Both the position numbers and the translations under genes were made by a program. A stretch of DNA of 19,721 bases from DAOTWP01 sp034435675 (GTDB lineage Bacteria > Chloroflexota > Anaerolineae > Aggregatilineales > Phototrophicaceae). Shown here one piece after another: positions 1 to 7,549 of the stretch. The stretch is from assembly GCA_034435675.1 (NCBI GenBank), contig DAOTWP010000297.1, positions 1 to 19,721 of the forward strand. The letters are read 5' to 3'. Every line of letters starts with the position of its first letter. The first letter of the stretch is position 1. The notes below the pieces were generated by a model that worked only from the letters and a program-made list of their open reading frames with translations, was not told the origin of the DNA and made no database searches.

Positions 1-488
1 GGTTGGGCACAACCGCCGACCAGCTTGATCTGCGACTGGAGGCGCTGCAAGACGAGCTGAGCGCCAGTCGTAAGGAACTCGGTGCCCTGCGCAGCAAGGT
101 CGCGCGCAGTCACTTTGAAAGCTTGATGGAAAAACTGGATGATATCAACGGCGTGCCTGCGCTCATTGCGCAGCTTGACGGTGTGAGCATTGACAGCATG
201 CGCGAAATTTCCGACTGGTTTCGTGACCGTGTCAAACACGGGGTTCTGGTGCTGGCGAGTATCGTGGATGAACGTCCGCAACTGATGGTTGCCGTCACGG
301 ATGATCTGGCAAAACAGGGTTTGCAGGCGGGCAAACTCATTAAGGACATTGCCGCAGTGGTGGGCGGCGGCGGCGGTGGACGCCCCACGTTGGCGCAGGC
401 AGGCGGCAAAGATGCCAGCAAACTTCCGGATGCGCTGGCAAAAGCGCGTGACTTGATCGCTGCCACCGCCGCCGCCGCCGGCAAGTAA
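1..488 (+). CDS. alaS: Alanine--tRNA ligase, C-terminal end (5' truncated)
   Basis: This is the last ~161 codons of alanyl-tRNA synthetase, which charges tRNA-Ala in the cytoplasm. The frame is open to the window edge, so the TTG at 3 is almost certainly not a start. An N-terminal coiled-coil-like stretch (about residues 5-35, LEALQDELSASRKELGALR) leads into a DHHA1/C-Ala domain. The diagnostic part is the glycine loop with the motif GGGGGGRPTLAQAGGKD near residue 122, followed by a helix beginning SKLPDALAKA; this is typical of AlaRS C-termini. The catalytic and editing domains lie upstream, outside the window. The stop (486-488) is 12 nt before the next gene, so the two are probably co-transcribed. 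A lone DHHA1 protein is possible but less likely given the alaS-ruvX-mltG context known from other bacteria. Confidence 0.9.
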   Translation, partial: LGTTADQLDLRLEALQDELSASRKELGALRSKVARSHFESLMEKLDDINGVPALIAQLDGVSIDSMREISDWFRDRVKHGVLVLASIVDERPQLMVAVTDDLAKQGLQAGKLIKDIAAVVGGGGGGRPTLAQAGGKDASKLPDALAKARDLIAATAAAAGK

Positions 489-500
489 TCGTGGGGGCGC

Positions 501-2054
501 ATGTCCGAGCGACCAGAGTATGTTCAGCTAGACACATCTGATGATGCCAATTCGGTGCGGGATCGCCTGTCGTTCTTGCGCGGCAGGCGCGTCCTGCTCA
601 TCTGGCCTGAGCAGGGCACAGTTCTCACGCGCAAGCTTGATCTGGTGCTGATCCAGCGCGAAGCAATGCGCCGGGCGATTCGGGTGGCACTGGTTACGCA
701 TGATCCCCGGATTATCCAGCACGCGCAGGAGTTGAATATCAGTACGTTTGAGACGATTGGCGGCAGCGAGCGCGGACGCTGGAAGCGTGGGCGTTCCAAA
801 GTGTTTACCAATCGCAGTCAGCGCCCCAAAGACAGTCCCGATCCTGACGACTTGATGGAGGTTGCAAGCCGGGTGCGCGTAGAGGATGAACCACCCGGTG
901 CGAAACTGCGGCGGCGTGTGCTGCGGATCAGCCTGCTGCTAGGGCTGCTGCTGGGACTGCTGGGAGTAGCCTATGTGGTGCTGCCCAGCGCGGCAGTAGT
1001 AATTACCCCCGCACGTGAGACACGCAGCGTCGAGGTGACCATTACTGCCGACCGCACCGTGACAGCTGTTGATGTCGAAAACCGGTTGATTCCTGCTACT
1101 ACGCTGCAAATCGAGATTGAGGAAACCGGCAGTGTCGGCACTACCGGGATTGTCACCAGTGAGAATATCCCGGCGGTAGGCGCGGTGGTCTTCATCAATC
1201 AGACCAGCCGTGCGCTGGATATTCCTGTTGACACCACTGTAAGCACCAGCACAGGGACACCGGTGTTCTTCCGTACCACAGCGCCTGTCAGGGTAGCCGC
1301 GGGCGTTGGGTCACAGGTGGAAGTGCCGGTTGAAGCTTTGCCCGGTTCCGCCGGGGCGGTGGGTAATGTCGAAGCAGGTCAGATTAATACAGTGGTTGGC
1401 GAACTGAACAGCAGCGTCACGGTCCGTAATATCAGCCCGACCAGCGGTGGCGAGAACCGTTCACTGCCTGCCGTAACGCAGCAGGATCGTGACCGGCTGC
1501 TGGCAATCATCCGCCAGCAGATTCAGGAGCGCGCCTATGCGGAAATGCTGGCGCGGATGTCCGGGACACAGTTTATGATTGTGGAGACTCTGCGCATCAC
1601 TGCGGAACGCAGCGACTGGACAGAATTTAGCGCGGAAGTCGGTGAAATCACGGATACCCTGACTCTGCGTATGCGCGCAGTGGTTGAAGCGCAGTATGTT
1701 GATTTGCAATTTGGACAGCAGTTGGTCTTTGCAGAACTGACTCGTAATACGCGCGGGCGTTTTGTTCAGCCGCAGACAGTAGACTATGACTTTGGGGCGG
1801 TGCAGGCGGTTGACCCTGCCGGGCGAGTGACGTTTACCATGTCTGGTGCAGGCGTGGTTGTCGCCCAGGTGAACACCAGCCAGTTGCAGGAACGCCTTGC
1901 CGGGCGTTCGCTGACGGATGCACAGATTTACCTGCTGACAGAAATCAGCACGGACCCGAATGTGCCGCCAGTGATTGAAGTCTCGCCGGCCTGGTTCAGC
2001 AGCATGCCCCTACTGCCCATGCGGATCGAAATCCACGTGGAGGGCGGCGCATGA
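501..2054 (+). CDS. Single-pass membrane protein with baseplate J/gp47-like domain
   Basis: 517 aa. Residues 1-90 form a soluble, probably cytoplasmic alpha/beta region: a strand VLLIWPE, then helices ending near VALVTHDPRIIQHAQELNI. It resembles a small Rossmann-like domain, but I cannot assign it. A basic stretch (90-140) precedes one transmembrane helix (about 143-163, rich in Leu/Gly). The rest is predicted outside. Residues ~213-320 have the rhythm of the baseplate_J family: GTPVFFRTT, then VEVPVEALPGSAGAVGNVEAG, then VRNISPTSGGENR. Chloroflexota homologues often receive the name 'baseplate J/gp47 family protein' from that domain. No phage tail, contractile injection or T6SS gene is nearby, so a tail role is unlikely. 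The ATG at 501 follows GGGGG (488-495 region), and the stop overlaps the ruvX start as ATGA. Function unknown; the position suggests a cell-envelope role. Confidence 0.75.
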   Translation: MSERPEYVQLDTSDDANSVRDRLSFLRGRRVLLIWPEQGTVLTRKLDLVLIQREAMRRAIRVALVTHDPRIIQHAQELNISTFETIGGSERGRWKRGRSKVFTNRSQRPKDSPDPDDLMEVASRVRVEDEPPGAKLRRRVLRISLLLGLLLGLLGVAYVVLPSAAVVITPARETRSVEVTITADRTVTAVDVENRLIPATTLQIEIEETGSVGTTGIVTSENIPAVGAVVFINQTSRALDIPVDTTVSTSTGTPVFFRTTAPVRVAAGVGSQVEVPVEALPGSAGAVGNVEAGQINTVVGELNSSVTVRNISPTSGGENRSLPAVTQQDRDRLLAIIRQQIQERAYAEMLARMSGTQFMIVETLRITAERSDWTEFSAEVGEITDTLTLRMRAVVEAQYVDLQFGQQLVFAELTRNTRGRFVQPQTVDYDFGAVQAVDPAGRVTFTMSGAGVVVAQVNTSQLQERLAGRSLTDAQIYLLTEISTDPNVPPVIEVSPAWFSSMPLLPMRIEIHVEGGA

Positions 2055-2497
2055 AACCGGGGCGCCTCATTGGGATTGATCACGGGTTGGTGCGCATCGG
2101 AGTTGCCGTCAGCGATTTGTCATGGTTGGTGGCACGCGAACTGATGGTTATCAAACGCAAGAGCCGCGCTGAGGATTTCGCCCGGCTGAATCAGATTGCT
2201 GCCGAGCAGCAGGCAGCGGCGTTTGTCGTCGGACTGCCGGTGAACGATAATGCCCCGCCGGAAGCACATAAACAGGGGGATACAGTAAAGTTGTGGGTGC
2301 AGCGCTTTGCCGAAACAACTGCGCTGCCGATGATCTTTTGGGATGAACAGTTGACCAGCGTGGATGCTGTGGAGATTGCCCGCCAGCATCGTCGCAAATT
2401 GCAGGCTCCGATTGATGATCTTGCTGCGCGTGTGATGCTGCAAAGTTATCTCGACGCGCTGCGCGATGGGCTTGCCGATCCGCCTCCCGGTGGTTAA
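2051..2497 (+). CDS. ruvX: Putative Holliday junction resolvase RuvX/YqgF
   Basis: 148 aa, the usual size for the YqgF/RuvX family, an RNase H-fold nuclease linked to Holliday junction resolution and 16S rRNA 5'-end processing. Visible motifs are an N-terminal GIDHGLVRIGVAVSD with Asp10 as first acidic residue, VVGLPVN (59-65), FWDEQLTS with Glu99, and IDDLAARVMLQSYL with Asp122/Asp123. These acidic positions match the family's metal-binding site. The family more often has GLDFG/GIDYG; here it is GIDHG. The ATG overlaps the stop of the preceding gene by 4 nt (ATGA), indicating translational coupling. A 51-nt gap with a stem-loop separates it from mltG. In many Firmicutes ruvX also lies downstream of alaS, which supports the call. 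Confidence 0.9.
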   Translation: MKPGRLIGIDHGLVRIGVAVSDLSWLVARELMVIKRKSRAEDFARLNQIAAEQQAAAFVVGLPVNDNAPPEAHKQGDTVKLWVQRFAETTALPMIFWDEQLTSVDAVEIARQHRRKLQAPIDDLAARVMLQSYLDALRDGLADPPPGG

Positions 2498-2510
2498 ACT
2501 GCCCCGGAAC

Positions 2511-2538
2511 AGCCGCTGAATGATGCGCTCCAGCGGCT
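2511..2538 (+). other. Stem-loop in the ruvX-mltG gap
   Basis: AGCCGCTG (2511-2518) is perfectly complementary to CAGCGGCT (2531-2538), with a 12-nt loop. No T-run follows, so it is not a classical intrinsic terminator. It ends 10 nt before the chosen mltG start and could occupy the ribosome-binding region or mark an RNA processing site. The pairing is seen directly; any role is inference. Confidence 0.4.
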
Positions 2539-2548
2539 TGATGGTTTG

Positions 2549-3712
2549 ATGTTGGTCGCTCAGGCAAATCTGCGTGTTTGCCCGCTCACGGAAGGACAAA
2601 GGCGCTTGGGTCGTGGTGCAAGAATTTTCTTCCTGTTCGGCGCGCTGCTGGGTGTGGCGACGCTGTTGTGTGGCGGAGTAGTCTTCATTCTCTCCGGTGG
2701 GGATGTCCTCGACTTCGTACAGGATACATTGACGTCACTGGCACTCAACGCGCGTCAGGAGGCGTTGAATACGCCGGCAGGCGGCGACATTACACCCGTG
2801 TTTTTCACAATTCAGCCAGGCGATACACCACCGGTAATTGCCCGGCGACTGGCAGACGCGAATCTGATTACAGATGCGGACCTCTTTGTAGATTACGTGC
2901 GGGCAAACGACCTCGATGTGCAGCTCGAGGCAGGGGACTACTATCTCTATCAGGTACAGACGATCCCGGAAATTGCCCTGACGCTGACCGACTCGCGTGG
3001 CAGTTTTATCCTCTTTCGCGTGCTGCCGGGGCAGCGCATTGAAGAGATCGCCGCACAGATTGACTCCGATCCGCGCATGCCTTTTTCAGGTGCGGAATTT
3101 CTGGCAATAGTCGGTGCGGGAGTGGCAGTTGATCCTGATTTTGTCAGCCGTGTTGGACTGCCGCCGGGGGCATCGCTGGAAGGCTTCCTCTATCCCGATA
3201 CCTATCAGCTTCCGCTGGCGCTTACCCCTGAGATGCTGCGTGACCAAATGCTGCTGCGCTTTTTCGAGCGGGTCGGTACACAACTGCCGGTTGCCGCTGC
3301 TGCGCAGGGTTGGTCTTTGTTTCAGGTTGTGACACTGGCTTCAATAGTTGAACGTGAGTCGCTGCATAACGACGAAGACGCCCGCATTGCCGGGGTCTAT
3401 CGTAACCGGTTAGACCTTGACATGCTGCTTCAAGCGGACCCCACGGTGCAGTATGGGCTGAACAACACGCGCGGGACGTGGTGGGCGCAGATCACGCAGG
3501 CAGATTATTACGCTGTCGATTCGCCCTACAACACCTATCTCAACGCTGGGCTGCCGCCCGGACCGATTGCCAATCCCGGCATTTCGGCGATTCAGGGTGT
3601 GGTTGACCCCGTGCAAAGCGATGACATCTTTTTCCGTGCGCGCTGTGACGGTAGTGGTTATCACAACTTTGCAGAGACACTTGATGGGCATAATGCCAAC
3701 GCCTGTTCCTGA
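2549..3712 (+). CDS. mltG: Endolytic murein transglycosylase MltG
   Basis: 387 aa from ATG 2549; an overlapping TTG at 2546 would add one residue, and neither has a clear Shine-Dalgarno. MltG (YceG-like) cleaves nascent glycan strands at the inner membrane and sets peptidoglycan chain length. Features in order: short basic N-terminus, one transmembrane helix (~26-50), a LysM-like subdomain (~82-130, FFTIQPGDTPPVIARRL), and the YceG catalytic domain. The catalytic glutamate is Glu268 in TLASIVERES. Family signatures MLLQADPTVQYGL (~292-304) and the C-terminal HNFAETLDGHNAN are present. Length and domain order are normal. It follows ruvX and is overlapped at its 3' end by the lipoprotein gene, suggesting one envelope-related operon. 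Confidence 0.93.
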   Translation: MLVAQANLRVCPLTEGQRRLGRGARIFFLFGALLGVATLLCGGVVFILSGGDVLDFVQDTLTSLALNARQEALNTPAGGDITPVFFTIQPGDTPPVIARRLADANLITDADLFVDYVRANDLDVQLEAGDYYLYQVQTIPEIALTLTDSRGSFILFRVLPGQRIEEIAAQIDSDPRMPFSGAEFLAIVGAGVAVDPDFVSRVGLPPGASLEGFLYPDTYQLPLALTPEMLRDQMLLRFFERVGTQLPVAAAAQGWSLFQVVTLASIVERESLHNDEDARIAGVYRNRLDLDMLLQADPTVQYGLNNTRGTWWAQITQADYYAVDSPYNTYLNAGLPPGPIANPGISAIQGVVDPVQSDDIFFRARCDGSGYHNFAETLDGHNANACS

Positions 3713-4589
3713 CTTTGTGCTGTTTCGTGGCAGGCTGTGCGAGGTTGCAGCTGTACTACTGCGTGCAGCGCTGCTGTGCTGTCTGCTGCTGGTCGGCTGT
3801 GCCGCCGTGCGTACAGTGCCGCCTGTGCAGATTGCACTGCTGGCACCTTTTGAAGGGCGCTACCGCGAACTGGGCTACGATGCCTATTATGCTGCGCGGC
3901 TGGCACTGGCTGACGACGGCACAGAGACCGTTACCCTGCTGGCAGTAGATGACGGCGGTACCGTTGCCTCAGCAGTTGAGCGGGCGCGCGCGCTGGCACA
4001 CAACACCGCTGTGCAGCTTGTCATCGTGCTTGGATCTGTGGCAGCGGATGATCAGACGCAGCGCGCATTTTCTGATTTGCCGGTGATGGTGGTTGGGTAT
4101 TGGGGTGCCGGACGCGCAAGCGACCATGCGTTTATGCTGACACATGTGGACATTGAGGCGCGGTTGACTATCCCTGCGTCCGCCAGTGTGACGGATGCAG
4201 CGCAGTTTCCTGCGCCTTTAGTCGGGGGCGATGTGCTAGGGCTGCGCCAGTTTGGGCGACTGCGTACCGACACCGCCGGGGTCACGGTGCTGAGCAGTTC
4301 AGCGCTGCCGACTGCCGAATTTCGCCAGCGGTATCTTGCCAGTGATGCCTTTGCGCAGGAACCGGGACTGCACGCCATGCTGGTCTATGATGCAGTTCGC
4401 ATGGCGCTGGCAGCGTTGGTTCCCGGGGATCGTGAGTCGACAACGGTTCAACTTGCAGCGTCGGCATACGAGGGCTTGCAGGGCGCAATCCACTTTGATG
4501 CCGATGGCTACTGGCAGGACGCGCCCCTGTACCAATATCGCTATGCTGCAAACCGCAGCCTAATTCCCGTAGATGGTGTCGTAGAATAA
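3693..4589 (+). CDS. Small lipoprotein with type-1 periplasmic-binding-like fold
   Basis: 298 aa from ATG 3693; ATG 3684 or GTG 3717 in the same frame are alternatives, and none has a strong ribosome-binding site. The open frame extends further upstream inside mltG, but the signal peptide fixes the start near here. The N-terminus has a hydrophobic stretch ending in a lipobox LLVGC, with Cys36 as lipidation site. The mature part begins IALLAPFEGRYRELGYDAYYAARLAL, written here as two pieces IALLAPFEGRY and GYDAYYAARLAL, which resembles Leu/Ile/Val-binding proteins of ABC importers; VYDAVRMAL (231-239) and YEGLQGAIHFD near the C-terminus fit the second lobe. It is about 80-100 residues shorter than typical substrate-binding proteins and no permease or ATPase gene is nearby. 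A sensory or envelope role is as likely as transport. Its last 30 nt overlap the convergent phosphorylase gene. Confidence 0.65.
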   Translation: MPTPVPDFVLFRGRLCEVAAVLLRAALLCCLLLVGCAAVRTVPPVQIALLAPFEGRYRELGYDAYYAARLALADDGTETVTLLAVDDGGTVASAVERARALAHNTAVQLVIVLGSVAADDQTQRAFSDLPVMVVGYWGAGRASDHAFMLTHVDIEARLTIPASASVTDAAQFPAPLVGGDVLGLRQFGRLRTDTAGVTVLSSSALPTAEFRQRYLASDAFAQEPGLHAMLVYDAVRMALAALVPGDRESTTVQLAASAYEGLQGAIHFDADGYWQDAPLYQYRYAANRSLIPVDGVVE

Positions 4590-5879
4590 CGGCAGCGCCT
4601 CCACAGGCGTGCTGCTGTAAGCGAAAGCGTTGTGCAGGTGCAGCTGCGCTTGTGACAGCTTTTGCGCATCGTTAGCGTAAATCGTGCAGATAGACTCACC
4701 TGGTTTGACCGCATCGCTCACTTTGCGGTGGACTTTGATACCCACTGCTAGATCGATTGGGTCCCCCTTCTTTTCGCGCCCCGCGCCCAGCTCGAATGCC
4801 GCCCGTGCCACCGCCAGCGCATCTACCCGTGCCACATAGCCGCCCTGCGGTGCTGTGAGCGTTTTAACAATTTTTGCCTGGGGCAGCAAATTAGGGTTGT
4901 CAATCATGCTGACATCGCCTCCCTGTGCCGCAACAAGCTGCCGGAATTTGTCCAGCGCTTTGCCGCCTTCGAGATGTTCGATGAGCTGTGCGCGTACTTC
5001 TTCGCCATCCGTCCAGCGTTCGCCCCGTCCGGCGAGGTATAACATCTGACCGGCAATGCTCAGGCAGTGTTCACGCAGATCAAGCGGTCCATAACCTTTC
5101 ATCGTTTCAATCGCTTCTATGACTTCCAGGGTATTGCCGACGGCTTCGCCCAGGGGTTGATTCATGTCCGAAATCAGCGCTACCATATCGCGACCAGCAT
5201 CTTCACCGATTGCCACCATCGTTTTTGCCAGCGTGCGTGCATCTTCCAGTGCTGTCATAAATGCACCCCTGCCGACCTTCACATCCAACACAATCCCATT
5301 TGCGCCTGCGGCGATTTTTTTGCTCATAATGCTGCTGGCGATCAGCGGAATGCTGGCGATGGTGGCGGTGACGTCGCGCAGGGCGTAGAGTTTGCCATCA
5401 GCCGGGGCAAGGTCAACCGACTGCCCCGCCAGCACGATGCCCGTGCGGCGCGCAACATCGCGGAATTGCTCAATGGTCAGATTCACATTGTAGCCTTGAA
5501 TCGACTCCATTTTGTCTAGCGTGCCGCCGGAGAACCCTAGTCCGCGTCCACTCATTTTTGCCACCGGGACGCCACAGGAAGCAACCAGCGGCAGCACGAC
5601 CAGCGAGGTCTTGTCGCCCACGCCGCCGGAAGAGTGTTTGTCCACTGCATAAGGAACAATATCGGACAAATCCAGTACGGTTCCAGAGTGCGCCATTGCC
5701 ATCGTCAGCGCCGCCGTTTCCTGGCGGGTCATGCCGCGCAAATAGATTGCCATTAGCAGCGCAGCCGCCTGATAATCCGGTAAGGTTTCGTGCGTAATCG
5801 CGTCTATGAACCAGTTGATTTCCTCTGTTGAGAGGGCTTGTCCATCGCGTTTCTTGGCAATAACATCAACCGCATGCAC
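4560..5879 (-). CDS. deoA: Pyrimidine-nucleoside / thymidine phosphorylase (DeoA/Pdp family)
   Basis: 439 aa, normal length. The enzyme splits thymidine, deoxyuridine or uridine with phosphate to give the base and (deoxy)ribose-1-phosphate. Motifs are the phosphate-binding KHSSGGVGDK (81-90), the family signature SGRGLGFSGGTLDKMES (110-126), and base-contacting Arg168 (LYALRDV), Ser183 and Lys187 (SSIMSKK), which fall at the numbering I recall for Geobacillus Pdp. The signature usually reads GLGHTGGT; here Phe and Ser replace His and Thr. The GTG start at 5879 is supported by AAGGAG (5892-5887 on this strand) seven nt upstream. AMP phosphorylases of the same superfamily are longer at the N-terminus, so that activity is unlikely. 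Thymidine versus broad pyrimidine specificity cannot be decided here. The gene converges on and overlaps the preceding lipoprotein gene, with a 38-nt divergent gap on the other side. Confidence 0.93.
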   Translation of the reverse strand: MHAVDVIAKKRDGQALSTEEINWFIDAITHETLPDYQAAALLMAIYLRGMTRQETAALTMAMAHSGTVLDLSDIVPYAVDKHSSGGVGDKTSLVVLPLVASCGVPVAKMSGRGLGFSGGTLDKMESIQGYNVNLTIEQFRDVARRTGIVLAGQSVDLAPADGKLYALRDVTATIASIPLIASSIMSKKIAAGANGIVLDVKVGRGAFMTALEDARTLAKTMVAIGEDAGRDMVALISDMNQPLGEAVGNTLEVIEAIETMKGYGPLDLREHCLSIAGQMLYLAGRGERWTDGEEVRAQLIEHLEGGKALDKFRQLVAAQGGDVSMIDNPNLLPQAKIVKTLTAPQGGYVARVDALAVARAAFELGAGREKKGDPIDLAVGIKVHRKVSDAVKPGESICTIYANDAQKLSQAQLHLHNAFAYSSTPVEALPLFYDTIYGN

Positions 5880-5917
5880 AGAAATGCTCCTTGTCGATCA
5901 ATGGTGAAGAACTCTTT

Positions 5918-6550
5918 ATGATCCTTATCTTACTCGCAATGCTGCTTTTTGGGCTAACGCACAGCTTATTCGCCGGGCGGGGTTTCAAGCACTGGTTCCG
6001 GGTGCGTTTTGGTGAGCGTGCGTATCACGGTCTTTACCGCGTCGTGTACAACGCTGTGGCGGTAATCTCGCTTGCGCCAGTGATGCTCTGGTTGGTCACC
6101 ATGCGTTCGGCGGTCGTCTGGCAGGTACAGGGCAATGCCGCGACACTGCTGCTGGTCATTCAGGGCATTGGTTCGGTCGGGCTGCTGCTGTCGCTCTTGC
6201 AAATTGATCTGCTGCGTTTTGCCGGATTGCGCCAGCTCTATGCATATGTCGCTGGTCAACCTTTGCCGCTGCCGCCGGAAAAGTTGCAAACCCGGGGGTT
6301 TTATGCACTGGTGCGGCATCCGCTTTATCTGTTTTCTTTGATGTCCTTGTGGGCAGCCCCCCTTATGACCGAGGGTGGGTTGGCTTTTTGTATTGGCACA
6401 ACACTCTATTTTGTGCTCGGCTCAATCTGGGAGGAGCGCCGGATGACCGCCGCCTTTGGGCAGGCATATCGCGATTACCAGCGGCGTGTTCCGTGGATGA
6501 TCCCGTTTTTGCGATTGCGATTCAGTGGGTCGGAATTTGAGCGAGTTTGA
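5918..6550 (+). CDS. NnrU / isoprenylcysteine methyltransferase-like membrane protein
   Basis: 210 aa from ATG 5918; a TTG at 5891 would add nine polar residues and looks unlikely because the ATG places the hydrophobic helix at the N-terminus. About five transmembrane segments are visible (~1-18, 41-63, 73-97, 134-150, 155-172). The N-terminal HSLFAGRGFKHWFRVRFGER is NnrU-like. The C-terminal half carries TRGFYALVRHPLYLFSL (125-141) and EERRMTAAFGQAYRDYQRRV, the RHPxY and E(E)-x-YRxY pattern of the isoprenylcysteine carboxyl methyltransferase / phospholipid methyltransferase group, where these residues contact the methyl donor S-adenosylmethionine. The natural substrate is unknown; NnrU was named for a link to denitrification that nothing here supports. 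It is divergent from deoA with only 38 nt between starts, so at least one promoter must lie inside the other gene. Confidence 0.75.
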   Translation: MILILLAMLLFGLTHSLFAGRGFKHWFRVRFGERAYHGLYRVVYNAVAVISLAPVMLWLVTMRSAVVWQVQGNAATLLLVIQGIGSVGLLLSLLQIDLLRFAGLRQLYAYVAGQPLPLPPEKLQTRGFYALVRHPLYLFSLMSLWAAPLMTEGGLAFCIGTTLYFVLGSIWEERRMTAAFGQAYRDYQRRVPWMIPFLRLRFSGSEFERV

Positions 6551-6644
6551 TAGGGTTTGCATACAGATAGACAAATGGTAGTTGAGTTTCCGCAGACTTT
6601 CCGCTAAATTTTGCAGGATTGCTGCGGTTTTATAAGGAATAACT

Positions 6645-7427
6645 ATGGCTACAAAATCCTCCCCTTCGCGTTCTGCTGCGCTGCGTGACAATCGACTGGT
6701 TATTTTTGCGACGATTGCCGTGATTGCGGCGATTACGGCAGTCGTCATGATTGTCTTTTCGTCCGCATCGGGCAATATCAGCGGTGTCAGCCGGTCATTC
6801 GCCATTGTTCCTGCGGCACAGTACACCGGAGAAACTACTGACGCAAACGGTGACCCGGTGATCGTGGCAGATCGCCAATCCGATGGCGGATTTGTGCTGG
6901 GCAGCCCAACTGCGCCGGTGACGATTGTGGAGTTTTCGGATTTCCGCTGTACGCACTGTCAGGACTACTTTCCTGATCTGGAACGCTTCAAAGAAGAATT
7001 TGTGGCTACCGGGATGGCGCGTTTCGAGTATCGCATGTTCATCAGCTCTGACCCGACCGGCACAACGGCAATGATGGCGCAGTGTGCGGATATGCAGCGA
7101 CCGGGTGCTTTCTGGGATGCGCATTCGGTAATCTTCCAGTTGACCAGCGCGGGGAATAATGCCAATCTGTTCCAGGATGTAGCACGCACTGCCAACCTGA
7201 ATCTGAATGATTTGATCAATTGTGTGTCGCGTCTTCCAGAAACAGGAATCCCCCAGGTTTACACCGATTCGCAGTTGGGGCAGAGTCTCGGTGTTAGCGG
7301 AACTCCGGCGGTGATGGTGCGTTATGGCAACAGCCAGCCGCAGTGGATTCAGCTTGGTGGGCGTACCTATGACCGTGGCGCGGTGCCCTATGAAGTGCTG
7401 GCAGCCGTGGTCAATGCAGCGCAGTAG
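6645..7427 (+). CDS. Membrane-anchored DsbA-like thioredoxin-fold protein
   Basis: 260 aa. A basic N-terminus and one transmembrane helix (~18-39) anchor a periplasm-facing thioredoxin-fold domain. The domain opens with GSPTAPVTIVEFSDFRCTHC: the redox motif is Cys102-Thr-His-Cys105. The cis-proline loop is GVSGTPAVMV with Pro221, and the helical insertion of DsbA/DsbG-like proteins lies between (~130-200), with two further cysteines at 147 and 193. Likely a thiol oxidase or disulfide isomerase for exported proteins; direction of the reaction cannot be read from sequence. The ATG is well placed five nt after AAGGAA (6634-6639). The 94-nt gap upstream contains a small stem-loop (6613-6616/6622-6625) followed by TTTT (6628-6631), possibly a weak terminator for the previous gene. 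No DsbB/VKOR partner is in the window. Confidence 0.87.
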   Translation: MATKSSPSRSAALRDNRLVIFATIAVIAAITAVVMIVFSSASGNISGVSRSFAIVPAAQYTGETTDANGDPVIVADRQSDGGFVLGSPTAPVTIVEFSDFRCTHCQDYFPDLERFKEEFVATGMARFEYRMFISSDPTGTTAMMAQCADMQRPGAFWDAHSVIFQLTSAGNNANLFQDVARTANLNLNDLINCVSRLPETGIPQVYTDSQLGQSLGVSGTPAVMVRYGNSQPQWIQLGGRTYDRGAVPYEVLAAVVNAAQ

Positions 7428-7470
7428 TCTGTGACGGTCAACGGTAATCTGGGGTGAGCAGAACCATTGC

Positions 7471-7503
7471 ACAGCAGCGGGGCGGCATGAGTTCCGCTGC
7501 TGT
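7471..7503. other. Strong stem-loop between the DsbA-like gene and mtnA
   Basis: ACAGCAGCGG (7471-7480) pairs perfectly with CCGCTGCTGT (7494-7503); two G-U pairs and one C-G pair extend the stem to 13 base pairs around a 7-nt loop (7484-7490). No T-run follows on either strand, so it is not a standard intrinsic terminator. It lies 44 nt downstream of the DsbA-like stop and 46 nt before mtnA. It could be a factor-assisted terminator, an mRNA stabiliser or part of the mtnA leader. The rest of the 122-nt gap shows no convincing promoter. Confidence 0.5.
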
Positions 7504-7549
7504 ATAAGCTGATGAAAGATAGTAGACTTACACTCTGAGCGAGTAAGCC

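Noticed and set aside
361..380. GGC/GGT repeat as a microsatellite
   Set aside because: It encodes the conserved glycine loop of the AlaRS C-terminal domain, so it is explained by protein sequence.
501..2054. Phage tail or contractile injection remnant, suggested by the baseplate J-like domain
   Set aside because: No sheath, tube, spike, tail or integrase gene nearby, and the protein has a membrane helix and sits in a housekeeping operon.
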